The position numbers were made by a program, and so were the translations under genes. A DNA stretch of 64,000 nucleotides from Limnobaculum eriocheiris. GTDB taxonomy: Bacteria > Pseudomonadota > Gammaproteobacteria > Enterobacterales > Enterobacteriaceae. Below, in pieces: positions 1 to 9,001 of this stretch. The stretch is taken from positions 1 to 64,000 of the forward strand of contig NZ_JAJNAG010000003.1 in assembly GCF_021010575.1 (NCBI RefSeq). Direction: 5' to 3'. Each line of letters begins with the position of its first letter. Position 1 is the first letter of the stretch. The notes beneath the pieces were generated by a model. The model saw only the letters and a list, made by a program, of their open reading frames with translations. It did not search any database and was not told where the DNA came from.

Positions 1-154
1 AGGTGGAATGACCGTTTCGGATCACATCACTCGTTTCAGAACAGCGGGGACAAACTACATCAATCTTTGCCATCAATCATCCAAAGGGCGAAGAATACCA
101 CAACACTAAATATGCGTCACGACCCAAGATTGTATTGAATATTGTTTAACAAAG

Positions 155-493
155 GTGGGCAGCATTCATGATTATCAACCGCTTTGGGATGCCGATCGCG
201 TTAAGGTTGGTGGTAAAATATTTGCTATCATAGGAGACTTGAACGGCAGACCGGGCATTACACTTAAATGCCCTCCGGCACTGGCGGAACGTTTGCGTGA
301 TGAGCACCAGGATATTATTCCTGGTTACCATATGAATAAGGCGTTATGGAATACACTGTTTCTTACCGGAAAATTGGAAGAGATCCTGATAAAGGGTATG
401 ATTGATGTTTCCTATCAGGAAGTGAGCACTTTGTTACCTGCTCATGTAAAAAAGGCTATGGTGTCAGGGGAAAATCCCAAAGCAATAAAATAA
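155..493 (+). CDS. MmcQ/YjbR family DNA-binding-like protein, 5' end doubtful
   Basis: The protein resembles the small MmcQ/YjbR family (double-wing DNA-binding-like fold, about 115-120 residues, no firmly established role). Family-like features are the VKVGGKIFAII strand pair, the LKCPPALAERLRDEH helix, and the HMNKALWNTL and IDVSYQEV segments. The only conventional start in this frame is GTG at 155, which omits about 15 N-terminal residues normal for the family. Those residues (roughly TQDCIEYCLTK) are readable in the same frame directly upstream, back to a stop at 107-109, but without an ATG, GTG or TTG. An ATG at 112 lies one frame away, so a single-base insertion near 116-118 would explain the missing start. 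The gene may therefore be frameshifted, or may start at a weak codon. Family confidence is good; integrity is uncertain. Confidence 0.65.
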   Translation: MGSIHDYQPLWDADRVKVGGKIFAIIGDLNGRPGITLKCPPALAERLRDEHQDIIPGYHMNKALWNTLFLTGKLEEILIKGMIDVSYQEVSTLLPAHVKKAMVSGENPKAIK

Positions 494-722
494 GCCACCG
501 GTTTCAAACCGCCGTGACTACTTTAATTACAGGTTTAGTTAATTTAAGCGATATTAGCGGGTGTTTTTAGTAAATAATTGTTTATTTGCTGCAGGGCGAT
601 ATCTGAAATATTCTCGATATAATAAAGAGATATCGCGATTAATGACATCTTTGCGATTATATAATTAGCAATACATCAGGTGCACTTTGAGCTGAATAAG
701 CATAAAATGGGGCGACACTCGT

Positions 723-1520
723 ATGAGTATTTTATGTAACAGCTTAACACCTATAGTTACCCATCAATTATTACTGGAATGTAGTTCCATGAATGCTAGA
801 AGCAGGCATAATCAGCCTCTCAGGGACATTCTTCTATGCAGCGTACTGATCTTATGGATAAGTGCCCTCGTTTTGTACGTCTCTGGTTATTTGGTCTTGG
901 GTGTTATTTCATCAACGTTATCTATACTGTTTTTCTTTTGTTATTTAACTAATATAAGGACGAAAGTAATATCTATGTTTGGGAAAAAAACATCTAAATA
1001 TGAGATGACAGGCACTCAATCACAATCGTTGACCAGTAACGTTTCAAGTACGGTTTCCAGCAGTGAATCAAAAGTCTACTCAGATACTATTGACGTGCGC
1101 AATCGTTGCACGATTATCGCCAGAAATGCCTCGTTTGTTGGTGACATTGAAGACAGCGGCGATATCCAAATCTACGGCAAAATCATTGGCAATATCAATA
1201 TTACCGAAGGCTCTATCCGCATCATGAATACCGGATATGTCAAAGGTCAACTGAATGCGCCAGAAATCATTATTGATGGGCAGGTTCACGGTAGCTGTTA
1301 TGCTGAGAATATTGATATTCTTGAACACGGTATGTTACGCGGCACCAGCTGTTGCGAAAATATTGCCATTAAACGCGGTGGTGTTTTTGTTGGTCAGTCT
1401 GAAGAGTGGACACCAAAAGAAGTCCCATTCACTCGCGTGACTAAAGATGTGATTGAAGAGCTGGAAGTTCAGGATGAGTTAATCATCACATCAGACGATG
1501 ATACAAACGAGAAATTATAA
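723..1520 (+). CDS. ccmA: Membrane-anchored bactofilin, CcmA-like
   Basis: This 265-residue protein has two adjoining hydrophobic segments near residues 36-80, a Ser/Thr-rich linker (about 100-120), and a bactofilin domain (about 123-225). The domain shows the regular beta-helix pattern of short hydrophobic/glycine repeats (GDIEDSGDIQIYGKIIGNI, then GYVKGQLNAPEIIIDGQVHG). Bactofilins polymerise into cytoskeletal filaments that help set cell shape; the Proteus CcmA protein has the same membrane-plus-bactofilin layout and affects curvature and swarming. The ATG at 723 has only a weak ribosome site. An in-frame ATG at 789 sits just before the first membrane helix and is a credible alternative start. 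The gene stands alone and ends in a strong terminator at 1636. Confidence 0.85.
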   Translation: MSILCNSLTPIVTHQLLLECSSMNARSRHNQPLRDILLCSVLILWISALVLYVSGYLVLGVISSTLSILFFFCYLTNIRTKVISMFGKKTSKYEMTGTQSQSLTSNVSSTVSSSESKVYSDTIDVRNRCTIIARNASFVGDIEDSGDIQIYGKIIGNINITEGSIRIMNTGYVKGQLNAPEIIIDGQVHGSCYAENIDILEHGMLRGTSCCENIAIKRGGVFVGQSEEWTPKEVPFTRVTKDVIEELEVQDELIITSDDDTNEKL

Positions 1521-1635
1521 TAAGTTATATTCTGGATGGGGCATAAACATTCTGTCCTGATAACGTGATTTAACGTACAGATGTTGCTTTCTTCGGTAAC
1601 TGGCAAATAGCAGCAAAATAACGATGAAGATTAAG

Positions 1636-1674
1636 CGGGTTGATGATATCAGTTCATCAACCCGTTTGTTTTTA
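1636..1674 (+). terminator. Rho-independent terminator after the bactofilin gene
   Basis: A perfect 11-bp stem (CGGGTTGATGA with TCATCAACCCG) around a 7-nt loop is followed by TTTGTTTTT. It lies between the plus-strand bactofilin gene and the convergent minus-strand TPM gene. The T-tract favours the plus strand. Confidence 0.9.
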
Positions 1675-1680
1675 GATCTA

Positions 1681-2577
1681 TTACCAACGACCTGATGCAC
1701 CGCCGCCGCCGGAACGACCACCACCACCACCGAATCCGCCGCCGCCAAAACCGCCACCCCGGCCACCGCCGAATCCGCCGCCACCAAATCCTCCACCACC
1801 ACGACCACCGCCGCTGAGTAAGGCATTCATTAACAGTGGTGCAACCAGCGTACCGACAGCGCCCAGGCCAAACGACAGTAACAGTTCCAGCCAGACAATG
1901 GCATGATTAACGAGCAGTTGAAATAACAGTACGCCAATGGTTAGCGTCAGACCGGTAAAAAACATTTTCTTTAGTAGATTAAGTTTGCGAAACAGACTGG
2001 AGAATATAACCAGACCGGCTAACCACAAAATAGAGCGCCCTTCATCAAGCGGGGGGGCATCAGGTTGAGTATGCGCCTGTTGAGGAGAGGCTTCATTTTT
2101 GTGTTCAGGCGCTAACTGATAGATGATGGCTTCCACAGCCAACTCTATTCCCCGGTTATAGTCGTTTTGTTTAAAACTTGGAATAATAAGCCGGTTAATA
2201 ATCTGGCTGGACTGAAGGTCAGTCAAATCGCCTTCCAGCCCGTAACCCACTTCAATTCGCACCGTTCGGTCAGACTTAGCCACCAGAAGTAAGATGCCAT
2301 CATCGACGTTTTTCTTACCCAGTTGCCACTGGTCAAAAACTCGGGTGGCGAACTGTTCAATGGTTTCATCACCAGTAGTGTCAACAATCAGTACCGCAAG
2401 CTGATGGCCTGTGGTTTTCTCCAGACTTGCCGCTTGCTGTGTTAGGGTGCGAACGCTGTCCGCTGACAGCGTAGCCGTCAGGTCTGTTACCTGTTGCTGT
2501 AATGGCGGCACAGCAACCGGTGCCGCATTTGCCAGCAGTGACAGGAAAAACAGTCCAAACAGTACCAGACGGCGCAT
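1681..2577 (-). CDS. TPM-domain (YgcG-type) membrane protein with Gly-rich tail
   Basis: The 298-residue product begins with a signal peptide (LVLFGLFFLSLLANAAP). A TPM domain follows (about 22-165), including the VLIVDTTGDETIEQFATRVFD and VRIEVGYGLEGDLTD segments typical of the family. Two hydrophobic segments come next (about 183-250), and the C-terminus is almost entirely glycine with Phe/Arg (about 255-298). TPM proteins are thought to act at the cell envelope, and some are linked to photosystem or membrane-protein repair; the bacterial role is not settled. The gene lies 2 nt downstream of lemA, a recurrent pairing that suggests one transcript and a shared envelope function. The glycine-rich tail creates long spurious reading frames in other phases. 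Confidence 0.88.
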   Translation of the reverse strand: MRRLVLFGLFFLSLLANAAPVAVPPLQQQVTDLTATLSADSVRTLTQQAASLEKTTGHQLAVLIVDTTGDETIEQFATRVFDQWQLGKKNVDDGILLLVAKSDRTVRIEVGYGLEGDLTDLQSSQIINRLIIPSFKQNDYNRGIELAVEAIIYQLAPEHKNEASPQQAHTQPDAPPLDEGRSILWLAGLVIFSSLFRKLNLLKKMFFTGLTLTIGVLLFQLLVNHAIVWLELLLSFGLGAVGTLVAPLLMNALLSGGGRGGGGFGGGGFGGGRGGGFGGGGFGGGGGRSGGGGASGRW

Positions 2578-2579
2578 AA

Positions 2580-3197
2580 CTATCTCCGATCGCTGCCTGA
2601 AGATGAGAAATCAACGCTGGGTGCCGTTGATATTTGCTCACTGTTTTCCGGCAGGAAGTTTTGCTTGGTTTTATATCCTAATAGTTTAGCGGTAATCAGC
2701 CCGGGAAAGCGGCGGATCTCCAGGTTGTAATCCTGAACCGCTTTAATATAGCGCTGACGGGCAACCGCGATACGGTTCTCGGTACCTTCCAGTTGAACCA
2801 TCAGGTTAGAGAACATTTCATTGGCTTTCAGGTCAGGATAGCTCTCTCTGATAACCAGCAGGCGGGATAGCGCGCTACCCAGTTGTGCCTGTGACTGTTG
2901 GAAAGCACGCATGGCCTCTTCGCTGTCCGGTGCTGTCATATTCTGTTCTGTGGATCCAATTCTTGAACGCGCATCGGAAACTTGTTTAAACACATCAGCT
3001 TCGTGGGCGGCATAGCCTTTGGCGGTAGAGACCAGATTAGGGATCAGGTCAGCGCGACGTTGATATTGGTTTAAAACTTCAGACCAGCTTGCAGTCACAT
3101 TTTCATCCTGAGTCTGGATTTCGTTGTAATTACATCCGGTTAACATCAGCGCCAGTAACGACATGGCCAGCCAGCGGAAATGGGAAGAAAACGACAT
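2580..3197 (-). CDS. lemA: LemA family protein
   Basis: This 205-residue LemA-family protein has an N-terminal hydrophobic segment ending in LMLTGC, so it may be a lipoprotein with the cysteine near residue 22. A long helical domain follows, with the family signature around ENVTASWSEVLNQYQRRADL, LIPNLVSTAKGYAAHE and later ARQRYIKAVQDYN. LemA proteins are membrane-tethered helical bundles facing the periplasm or outside; their biochemical role is unknown. A good ribosome site (AAGGAA) precedes the ATG at 3197. The gene is first of a two-gene unit with the TPM-domain gene and is separated from uvrA by a terminator. Confidence 0.9.
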   Translation of the reverse strand: MSFSSHFRWLAMSLLALMLTGCNYNEIQTQDENVTASWSEVLNQYQRRADLIPNLVSTAKGYAAHEADVFKQVSDARSRIGSTEQNMTAPDSEEAMRAFQQSQAQLGSALSRLLVIRESYPDLKANEMFSNLMVQLEGTENRIAVARQRYIKAVQDYNLEIRRFPGLITAKLLGYKTKQNFLPENSEQISTAPSVDFSSSGSDRR

Positions 3198-3342
3198 AAT
3201 TATTTATTCCTTAAATACCAAAAATAACACCCCTGTAAAGGCAGGCAATATACGACGATTATAAATGACTTTGAATACTATTATGCTTTTTAATGGTGGA
3301 TGCAGGCAGGTACCTTTAAACAGAATCGTCCGGGAAAAGCGA

Positions 3343-3377
3343 TAAATAAAAGGGGAAGCCGGTATAAGCTTCCCCTT
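3343..3377 (-). terminator. Rho-independent terminator of uvrA
   Basis: Read on the minus strand, a 10-bp stem (AAGGGGAAGC with GCTTCCCCTT) with an 8-nt loop is followed by a T-rich stretch. It begins 12 bp past the uvrA stop codon and separates uvrA from lemA. Confidence 0.85.
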
Positions 3378-3388
3378 CAGTGAAGAGA

Positions 3389-6220
3389 TTAACCCTTTTC
3401 CAGAATTGGCTTCAGGAAGCGGGCGGTATGCGATTCGGCGCATTCTGCTACGGTTTCTGGCGTACCGGAAACCAGAATTTGACCTCCGCCACTACCCCCT
3501 TCCGGACCCAGATCGACGATCCAGTCGGCGGTCTTAATAACGTCCAGATTATGCTCGATGACCACAATAGTATTGCCCTGATCTCGTAGCTGATGGAGTA
3601 CTGTCAGCAGTTGCTCAATGTCGGCGAAATGCAAACCGGTGGTGGGTTCATCTAAAATATACAGCGTTTGACCTGTTCCACGTTTGGAAAGCTCTTTTGC
3701 CAGTTTAACCCGTTGAGCCTCACCGCCGGACAGGGTCGTAGCGGACTGACCTAAACGAATATAGGAAAGACCAACGTCCATCAGCGTTTGTAGCTTACGT
3801 GACAAAGCAGGCACTACGTCAAAGAACTCTCTGGCATCTTCAACCGTCATCTCCAGCACTTCGTTGATGTTTTTGCCCTTATATTTTACTTCCAGAGTTT
3901 CGCGGTTATAGCGTTTACCTTTGCACTGATCGCAAGGAACATAAACATCCGGCAGGAAGTGCATTTCAACTTTGATTACCCCATCGCCCTGACAGGCCTC
4001 ACAGCGGCCACCGCGAACGTTAAAACTGAAACGACCCGGGTTATAGCCACGGGCACGGGACTCAGGCACACCGGCAAACAGTTCACGAATCGGGGTAAAA
4101 ATGCCGGTGTAGGTTGCCGGGTTAGAGCGAGGGGTACGTCCGATAGGGCTCTGGTCAATATCAATAACCTTATCAAAGTGCTCCAGACCGGTAATCTCTT
4201 TGTATGGCGCGACTTCATCACCGGTAGCCCCGTTAAGCTGACGTTGAGCAATGGGATACAGCGTATCGTTAATCAGCGTAGATTTTCCTGAGCCGGAAAC
4301 ACCGGTGATACAGGTAAACAGACCGACGGGAACCGTTAGCGTCACGTTTTTCAGGTTATTGCCTGTAGCGCCAATCACTTTTAGCACTTTACTGGCATCT
4401 GCCGCTACCCGTTGTTTAGGGATCTCAATTTTACGTTTACCCGACAGAAACTGACCGGTCAGCGACTCCGGAACCTTCATGATGTCTTCCATGGTGCCTT
4501 CTGCCACCACGTTACCGCCGTGAACGCCGGCACCAGGGCCGATATCAATGACATGGTCCGCTTCACGAATGGCATCTTCATCATGTTCAACTACGATCAC
4601 GGTATTACCCAGATTTCGCAGATGAATCAGGGTATCCAACAGGCGCTGGTTATCGCGCTGGTGTAAACCGATAGAGGGTTCGTCCAGCACATACATGACC
4701 CCAACCAGACCAGCACCAATTTGGCTGGCAAGGCGGATCCGTTGAGCCTCACCGCCGGACAGGGTTTCTGCTGAGCGGGAGAGGGAAAGATAGTTCAAAC
4801 CAACGTTAACTAAGAAGCTCAGACGTTCACCGATTTCTTTCAGAATCTTTTCAGCGATTTGTGCCCGTTGGCCCTGTAATGACAGCGCGCCAAAGAATTT
4901 CATTGCATCGCCAATACTGAGTTCAGAAATTTCCGGCAGAGTTGTGTTCTCGACGAATACGTGGCGCGCTTCCTCTTTCAGGCGAGTACCGCCGCAGGAA
5001 GTACAGGAGCGATTGCTGATAAACTTGGCCAGCTCTTCACGCACGGCGGTGGATTCCGTCTCTTTATAACGGCGCTCCATATTATTCAACACACCCTCAA
5101 ATGGGTGTTTACGTACCGTGGTATCACCGCGATCGTTAACGTATTTAAACTCAATGTTCTCTTTGCCTGAGCCATTGAGTATCACTTTTCTGACGTTTTC
5201 CGGCAGGCTGTTAAACGGTGCTTCCACATCAAATTTATAGTGCTCAGACAGTGAACGAATCATTTGGAAATAGTAGAAGCTGCGACGATCCCAGCCGCGA
5301 ATGGTGCCACCGGCCAGAGACAGCTCATCGTTTTGTACTACGCGTTCCGGATCAAAATATTGTTGAACCCCCAGACCATCACAGGTTGGGCAGGCACCGG
5401 CCGGGTTATTGAATGAAAACAGGCGGGGTTCCAGTTCACGCATGCTGTAACCACATATCGGACAGGCAAAATTAGCGGAGAACACCAGCTCTTCCGCTTT
5501 GTTATCGTCCATATCTGCAACTACCGCGCTGCCGCCAGAGAGCGCTAATGCCGTTTCAAATGATTCCGCCAGCCGTTGTGCCATATCATCACGCACTTTA
5601 AAGCGATCCACCACGACTTCAATGGTGTGCTTTTTCTGCAATTCCAGCTTTGGTGGATCGGAAAGGTCGCAAACTTCGCCATCAATTCGTGCGCGGATAT
5701 AGCCCTGAGACGCCAGATTCTCCAGCGTCTTAATATGTTCGCCTTTACGGTCTTTGATCACCGGCGCCAGCAACATCAGGCGGGTGCCTTCCGGCAAGGT
5801 CAGTACGTTGTCCACCATCTGGCTAACCGTTTGAGCCGCCAGAGTAATATTATGGGTCGGACAACGGGGTTCACCCACGCGAGCAAACAGCAGACGCAGG
5901 TAATCGTGAATTTCAGTAATAGTCCCCACAGTCGAGCGTGGGTTATGGGAGGTTGATTTCTGTTCAATAGAAATCGCCGGGGAAAGGCCTTCAATATGGT
6001 CTACATCCGGTTTTTCCATCAGTGACAAAAACTGACGGGCATAGGCAGATAAAGATTCAACGTAGCGGCGCTGCCCTTCAGCGTATAAGGTATCAAACGC
6101 CAGTGATGACTTACCTGAACCCGACAGCCCGGTAACAACAATCAGCTTGTTGCGCGGCATGACCAGGTTGATGTTTTTTAAGTTATGGGTGCGGGCGCCC
6201 CGGACTTCAATCTTATCCAT
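3389..6220 (-). CDS. uvrA: UvrABC excinuclease subunit A
   Basis: UvrA is the DNA-damage sensor of nucleotide excision repair; it loads UvrB at lesions. The 943-residue product matches the usual length (about 940). It has two ABC modules with Walker A motifs GLSGSGKSS and GVSGSGKST, two LSGGEAQR signatures, and zinc-binding pairs CPICG/CPTCDG in the first half and [14 protein letters not shown] in the second. The start was set at 6220 because [15 protein letters not shown] is the universal UvrA N-terminus; the frame stays open another 18 codons upstream without family resemblance. A LexA box lies 61 bp upstream, so SOS induction is expected. Confidence 0.98.
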   Translation of the reverse strand: MDKIEVRGARTHNLKNINLVMPRNKLIVVTGLSGSGKSSLAFDTLYAEGQRRYVESLSAYARQFLSLMEKPDVDHIEGLSPAISIEQKSTSHNPRSTVGTITEIHDYLRLLFARVGEPRCPTHNITLAAQTVSQMVDNVLTLPEGTRLMLLAPVIKDRKGEHIKTLENLASQGYIRARIDGEVCDLSDPPKLELQKKHTIEVVVDRFKVRDDMAQRLAESFETALALSGGSAVVADMDDNKAEELVFSANFACPICGYSMRELEPRLFSFNNPAGACPTCDGLGVQQYFDPERVVQNDELSLAGGTIRGWDRRSFYYFQMIRSLSEHYKFDVEAPFNSLPENVRKVILNGSGKENIEFKYVNDRGDTTVRKHPFEGVLNNMERRYKETESTAVREELAKFISNRSCTSCGGTRLKEEARHVFVENTTLPEISELSIGDAMKFFGALSLQGQRAQIAEKILKEIGERLSFLVNVGLNYLSLSRSAETLSGGEAQRIRLASQIGAGLVGVMYVLDEPSIGLHQRDNQRLLDTLIHLRNLGNTVIVVEHDEDAIREADHVIDIGPGAGVHGGNVVAEGTMEDIMKVPESLTGQFLSGKRKIEIPKQRVAADASKVLKVIGATGNNLKNVTLTVPVGLFTCITGVSGSGKSTLINDTLYPIAQRQLNGATGDEVAPYKEITGLEHFDKVIDIDQSPIGRTPRSNPATYTGIFTPIRELFAGVPESRARGYNPGRFSFNVRGGRCEACQGDGVIKVEMHFLPDVYVPCDQCKGKRYNRETLEVKYKGKNINEVLEMTVEDAREFFDVVPALSRKLQTLMDVGLSYIRLGQSATTLSGGEAQRVKLAKELSKRGTGQTLYILDEPTTGLHFADIEQLLTVLHQLRDQGNTIVVIEHNLDVIKTADWIVDLGPEGGSGGGQILVSGTPETVAECAESHTARFLKPILEKG

Positions 6221-6280
6221 TTCAACAAGCCTTACAGTGTTAACTCTGACGCGGAACTGCGAATTATCGCACAAAATAAA

Positions 6281-6296
6281 CTGAATGGATATACAG
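6281..6296 (-). promoter_or_regulatory. LexA (SOS) box of uvrA
   Basis: CTGAATGGATATACAG fits the LexA pattern CTG-N10-CAG, with the inner ACAG half-site intact. It differs by one base from my recollection of the E. coli uvrA box read on the same strand. Its position, 61 bp upstream of the uvrA start, is right for repression of uvrA. Confidence 0.88.
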
Positions 6297-6539
6297 TGTT
6301 ATGATGTGGTTCAGAACAAAAAACGTTCTAATCGGAAGGCAGCATATTAGCGCTAATAATTTCAAGCAATTGGCTGCTTCTCACTCATATGTATCGGAAA
6401 GTTACCGGAATATGGGCTAATAAAACTGGAAGTAAATCGTTTGCCTGACATTTGATGTGTTATACATATCTTGACATTTTTTCTCTTATACTCGGGCAAG
6501 GTTCCCTCGCGACGTAATATCAACATAGGGTGGAGATAA

Positions 6540-7190
6540 ATGATGAACAACTGGCTACAACAGATTCAATCGATACTTGGACAAAAAGGTAACGGAGAAA
6601 ACCGTGAGTCCGGCGGATTAAACGATTTATTAATGCCGGGTGTATTAGGTGGTCTGGCGGGTTTGCTGTTAACCAATAAATCCTCGCGCAAGATGGTAGG
6701 GAAAGCCGGTAAAAATGCACTGGTGATTGGCGGAGGTGCAGTATTAGGCGCGGTGCTCTGGAATAAATACAAGCAGCGAGTCAAAGAGACGCAGCAACAG
6801 GATGAACAGTTTACTTCTCAGCAAACGCCGGTGGACTTGCGGGCTCGTCGTCTGGTGCAGGCGCTGGTGTTTGCCGCCAAAAGCGATGGTCATATTGATG
6901 AGCAGGAACAGCAGGCCATTAATAATCAGATTCATCAGTTAGGCATTGGTGAGCAAGCTGAACAGTGGGTACAACAGGCCATTGAACAGCCTCTGGATCC
7001 ACAAGTTTTAGCCCGCGGCATCAATAATGAAGAAGAGGCGCTGGAAGTGTACCTGCTGAGTTGTGCGGTTATTGATGTTGACCACTTTATGGAGCGCAGC
7101 TATTTGGATGAGCTGGCTCGGGCGTTAAAAATTCCTGATGATGTTAAACAAGGGATAGCTCAGGAGTTGCACGGCAGCCAGAATGTCTGA
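6540..7190 (+). CDS. YebE-like inner-membrane protein (DUF533/TerB-like)
   Basis: The 216-residue product resembles E. coli YebE. An amphipathic N-terminus (NNWLQQIQSILGQ) is followed by a Gly/Leu-rich hydrophobic stretch (about 30-80, with GVLGGLAGLL and GGGAVLGAVLWNKYK), then a helical TerB-like domain (about 95-210) containing AAKSDGHIDEQEQQAI. In E. coli yebE is an envelope-stress (Cpx) responsive gene of unknown function; I could not find a convincing CpxR site here. A GGTGGAG ribosome site precedes tandem ATGs at 6540 and 6543. The gene sits between uvrA and ssb, which are directly divergent in E. coli. Confidence 0.85.
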   Translation: MMNNWLQQIQSILGQKGNGENRESGGLNDLLMPGVLGGLAGLLLTNKSSRKMVGKAGKNALVIGGGAVLGAVLWNKYKQRVKETQQQDEQFTSQQTPVDLRARRLVQALVFAAKSDGHIDEQEQQAINNQIHQLGIGEQAEQWVQQAIEQPLDPQVLARGINNEEEALEVYLLSCAVIDVDHFMERSYLDELARALKIPDDVKQGIAQELHGSQNV

Positions 7191-7297
7191 TTTTACTATG
7201 ACAGATAAGCCGTTGACCGGGAAACGTTATGCAATAGCTAATGTAATTTCATTGCTGTTGTAATAAAGTTTGTGGACTCAATTCCATTTTTTAACGC

Positions 7298-7328
7298 TTG
7301 TGTCCTTCGCCTGTTGCCATGCTACAAT
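7298..7328 (+). promoter_or_regulatory. Possible ssb promoter
   Basis: A TTGTGT hexamer at 7298 and a good -10 hexamer TACAAT at 7323 are separated by 19 bp, longer than ideal. They lie 45 bp upstream of the ssb start. No LexA-type CTG-N10-CAG box was found in this interval. Confidence 0.35.
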
Positions 7329-7372
7329 CGAGGGATCAGAATTGTATATCTTTACTCATCAGGAGAATCGAC

Positions 7373-7879
7373 ATGGCCAGCAGAGGCATCAACAAAGTAA
7401 TTCTAGTCGGAAATCTGGGGCAGGACCCGGAAATTCGTTATATGCCTAATGGTGGTGCGGTGGCGAATATTACCATTGCGACTTCTGAGAGCTGGCGTGA
7501 TAAACAAACCGGTGAGCAAAAAGAAAAAACCGAATGGCACCGCGTAGTGATTTTTGGCAAATTAGCCGAAATCGCGGGTGAGTACCTGCGTAAAGGTTCA
7601 CAGGTTTATATCGAAGGTTCTCTGCAAACGCGTAAGTGGCAAGACCAGAGCGGTCAGGATCGCTACACCACTGAAGTCGTGGTTAACATTGGCGGCGTAA
7701 TGCAAATGTTAGGTGGTCGTCAGGGCGGTGGTGAAGGCCAATCCGCTCAGGGTAGCTGGGGTCAACCACAGCAGCCGCAGCAATCACAGGCTCAGGCATC
7801 TCGCCCGGCTCAGCAACAAAGTGCACCAATGCAGCAAAATGAACCACCAATGGATTTTGATGACGATATTCCGTTCTAA
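7373..7879 (+). CDS. ssb: Single-stranded DNA-binding protein
   Basis: SSB coats single-stranded DNA in replication, repair and recombination. The 168-residue product begins [20 protein letters not shown] and has the OB fold over about residues 1-110 ([36 protein letters not shown]). A Gln/Pro-rich disordered linker follows. The acidic tip MDFDDDIPF recruits partner proteins. The ATG at 7373 was chosen over an upstream in-frame ATG because the canonical N-terminus starts there and AGGAG lies 7 bp before it. A strong terminator follows. Confidence 0.98.
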   Translation: MASRGINKVILVGNLGQDPEIRYMPNGGAVANITIATSESWRDKQTGEQKEKTEWHRVVIFGKLAEIAGEYLRKGSQVYIEGSLQTRKWQDQSGQDRYTTEVVVNIGGVMQMLGGRQGGGEGQSAQGSWGQPQQPQQSQAQASRPAQQQSAPMQQNEPPMDFDDDIPF

Positions 7880-7915
7880 GGTTTACCTGAGATTATCGTT
7901 ATAACATAAGTGATA

Positions 7916-7944
7916 AAAAGCCCTGTTTTTACAGGGCTTTTTGT
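7916..7944 (+). terminator. Rho-independent terminator of ssb
   Basis: AAAAGCCCTGT and ACAGGGCTTTTT form a GC-rich stem with a short T loop and a T-run. It starts 36 bp after the ssb stop. Confidence 0.93.
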
Positions 7945-8026
7945 TTAACGATTGGTAGCAAATAATCAACTTAAGCATTGTTTAAGTTCTGGATTGTGCC
8001 GCCCATTATGGTGTTTGCTACACTAA

Positions 8027-8058
8027 AAGTGATAGAATAGTATCACTTATTTATCACT
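8027..8058 (+). promoter_or_regulatory. Autoregulatory operator/promoter of the toxin-antitoxin pair
   Basis: A perfect inverted repeat, AAGTGATA and TATCACTT with a 6-bp spacer, covers 8027-8048. A third half-site, TATCACT, repeats at 8052-8058. An extended -10 element (TGATAGAAT, 8030-8038) lies inside the palindrome, so a bound antitoxin dimer would block RNA polymerase. Such overlap is usual for Phd/YefM autorepression. Confidence 0.7.
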
Positions 8059-8075
8059 CACGGAGTGACTCAAAA

Positions 8076-8333
8076 ATGAAAGTTGAGCTGGTGACCTCAT
8101 TAAAAAGGCAAGCAACTAAGATCCTTGCCGATTTGCATGATTCAAAGGAGCCGGTTTTAATCACGGAGCACGGGAAGCCATCAGCGTATTTAGTTGATGT
8201 TGAGGACTATGAGTTTATGCAGCAACGTTTATCTATCCTGGAAGGGATCGCTCGTGGTGAACGAGCATTGTCTGAAGGTAAAGTAGTTAGCCACCAAAAA
8301 GCCAAAGATAATATGTCAAAATGGCTGAAATAA
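8076..8333 (+). CDS. Type II antitoxin, Phd/YefM family
   Basis: This 85-residue protein has the Phd/YefM N-terminal DNA-binding fold: a short strand and helix (ELVTSLKRQATKILADLH), then PVLITEHGKPSAYLVDVEDYEF, the most recognisable part. The C-terminal part (about 55-85) is charged and probably disordered until bound to toxin. It neutralises the toxin encoded immediately downstream and represses the operon. The ATG at 8076 is preceded by CGGAGTGA. Its 3' end overlaps the toxin start by 13 nt, consistent with translational coupling. Confidence 0.9.
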   Translation: MKVELVTSLKRQATKILADLHDSKEPVLITEHGKPSAYLVDVEDYEFMQQRLSILEGIARGERALSEGKVVSHQKAKDNMSKWLK

Positions 8334-8623
8334 TTTGGACTGAAACTGCATTATCCGACCTTAACGATATCGCCGAATATATTTCCATCGAAAATATTGT
8401 TGCAGCGAAATATCTGATTCAATCGGTTTTTTTTAAAGTTGAGAGGCTTGAACTTTTTTCTGAATCGGGTCGTATACCTCCGGAGCTGACACATCTGAAC
8501 TACCGTGAAATCATCGTAAGCCCATGCCGCATCTTCTATAAGCAAGAAGATGAACAAGTATTCATATTATTTGTTATGCGTGAAGAAAGAGACTTAAGAA
8601 AATTTCTGTTGAGCCGAAAATAA
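8321..8623 (+). CDS. Type II toxin, RelE/ParE superfamily
   Basis: The 100-residue product has the RelE/ParE fold pattern: IIWTETALSDLNDIAEYIS at the N-terminus, a two-helix hairpin, then GRIPPELTHLNYREIIV and CRIFYKQEDEQVFILFVMREERD strands. Members either cleave mRNA on ribosomes (RelE-like) or poison DNA gyrase (ParE-like); sequence inspection alone does not decide. The conserved arginine in YREIIVSPCRIFY suits either class. It is co-transcribed with the antitoxin, overlapping by 13 nt. A hairpin at 8698 probably ends the operon. Confidence 0.88.
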   Translation: MAEIIWTETALSDLNDIAEYISIENIVAAKYLIQSVFFKVERLELFSESGRIPPELTHLNYREIIVSPCRIFYKQEDEQVFILFVMREERDLRKFLLSRK

Positions 8624-8697
8624 ATTAAGTAAGATATATAGGGTTGCCTGGTAGAAGATTTAATCTGATAACAAAACCGATTCAGCCATGTAATTCC

Positions 8698-8724
8698 CAA
8701 AGCCCTGTCTTCGACAGAGCTTTT
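8698..8724 (+). terminator. Likely terminator of the toxin-antitoxin operon
   Basis: AAAGCCCTGTC, loop TTC, GACAGAGCTTTT: a stem with one C-A mismatch and a short T-run, 75 bp after the toxin stop. Confidence 0.65.
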
Positions 8725-8795
8725 CATTATCTCAGAACCCATCATCATAGAGGATGATTAACCCCACTCTAATCATTACGCTCAATGGATGTTGA

Positions 8796-8930
8796 ATGGT
8801 ACTGCCTTCTTTTTTGTCGAAACTGAATCAGCTAAACCCACTGTTGGTGATTGAAGACGGCACCCATCCGCTGGATGGGGATACATTAGAAAAACTGAAT
8901 GCTCACTGGTATATTGCTACCTATTCATAA
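8796..8930 (+). pseudogene. 44-codon ORF, possible relic of a larger gene
   Basis: A short open frame encodes a peptide with ordinary protein-like composition (LVIEDGTHPLDGDTLEKLN then AHWYIATYS). It has no good ribosome site and a stop codon directly before its ATG. It reads like the C-terminal end of a larger enzyme whose 5' part was lost, but I do not recognise the family. It may equally be chance. Confidence 0.25.
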
Positions 8931-9001
8931 TTTATTCATCATGATTGCCGGTAGCCATGGGAATTCTGGCTGTAACCACTCACACCATCAGGAGAAAGCG
9001 T

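Noticed and set aside
1515-1826. Ala/Val-rich 103-codon frame across the Gly-rich tail of the TPM gene
   Set aside because: It is the glycine repeat of the TPM protein read in another frame.
7191-7372. Second LexA box before ssb
   Set aside because: CTGTTGCCATGCTACA near 7311 has only the first half-site; the closing CAG is missing.
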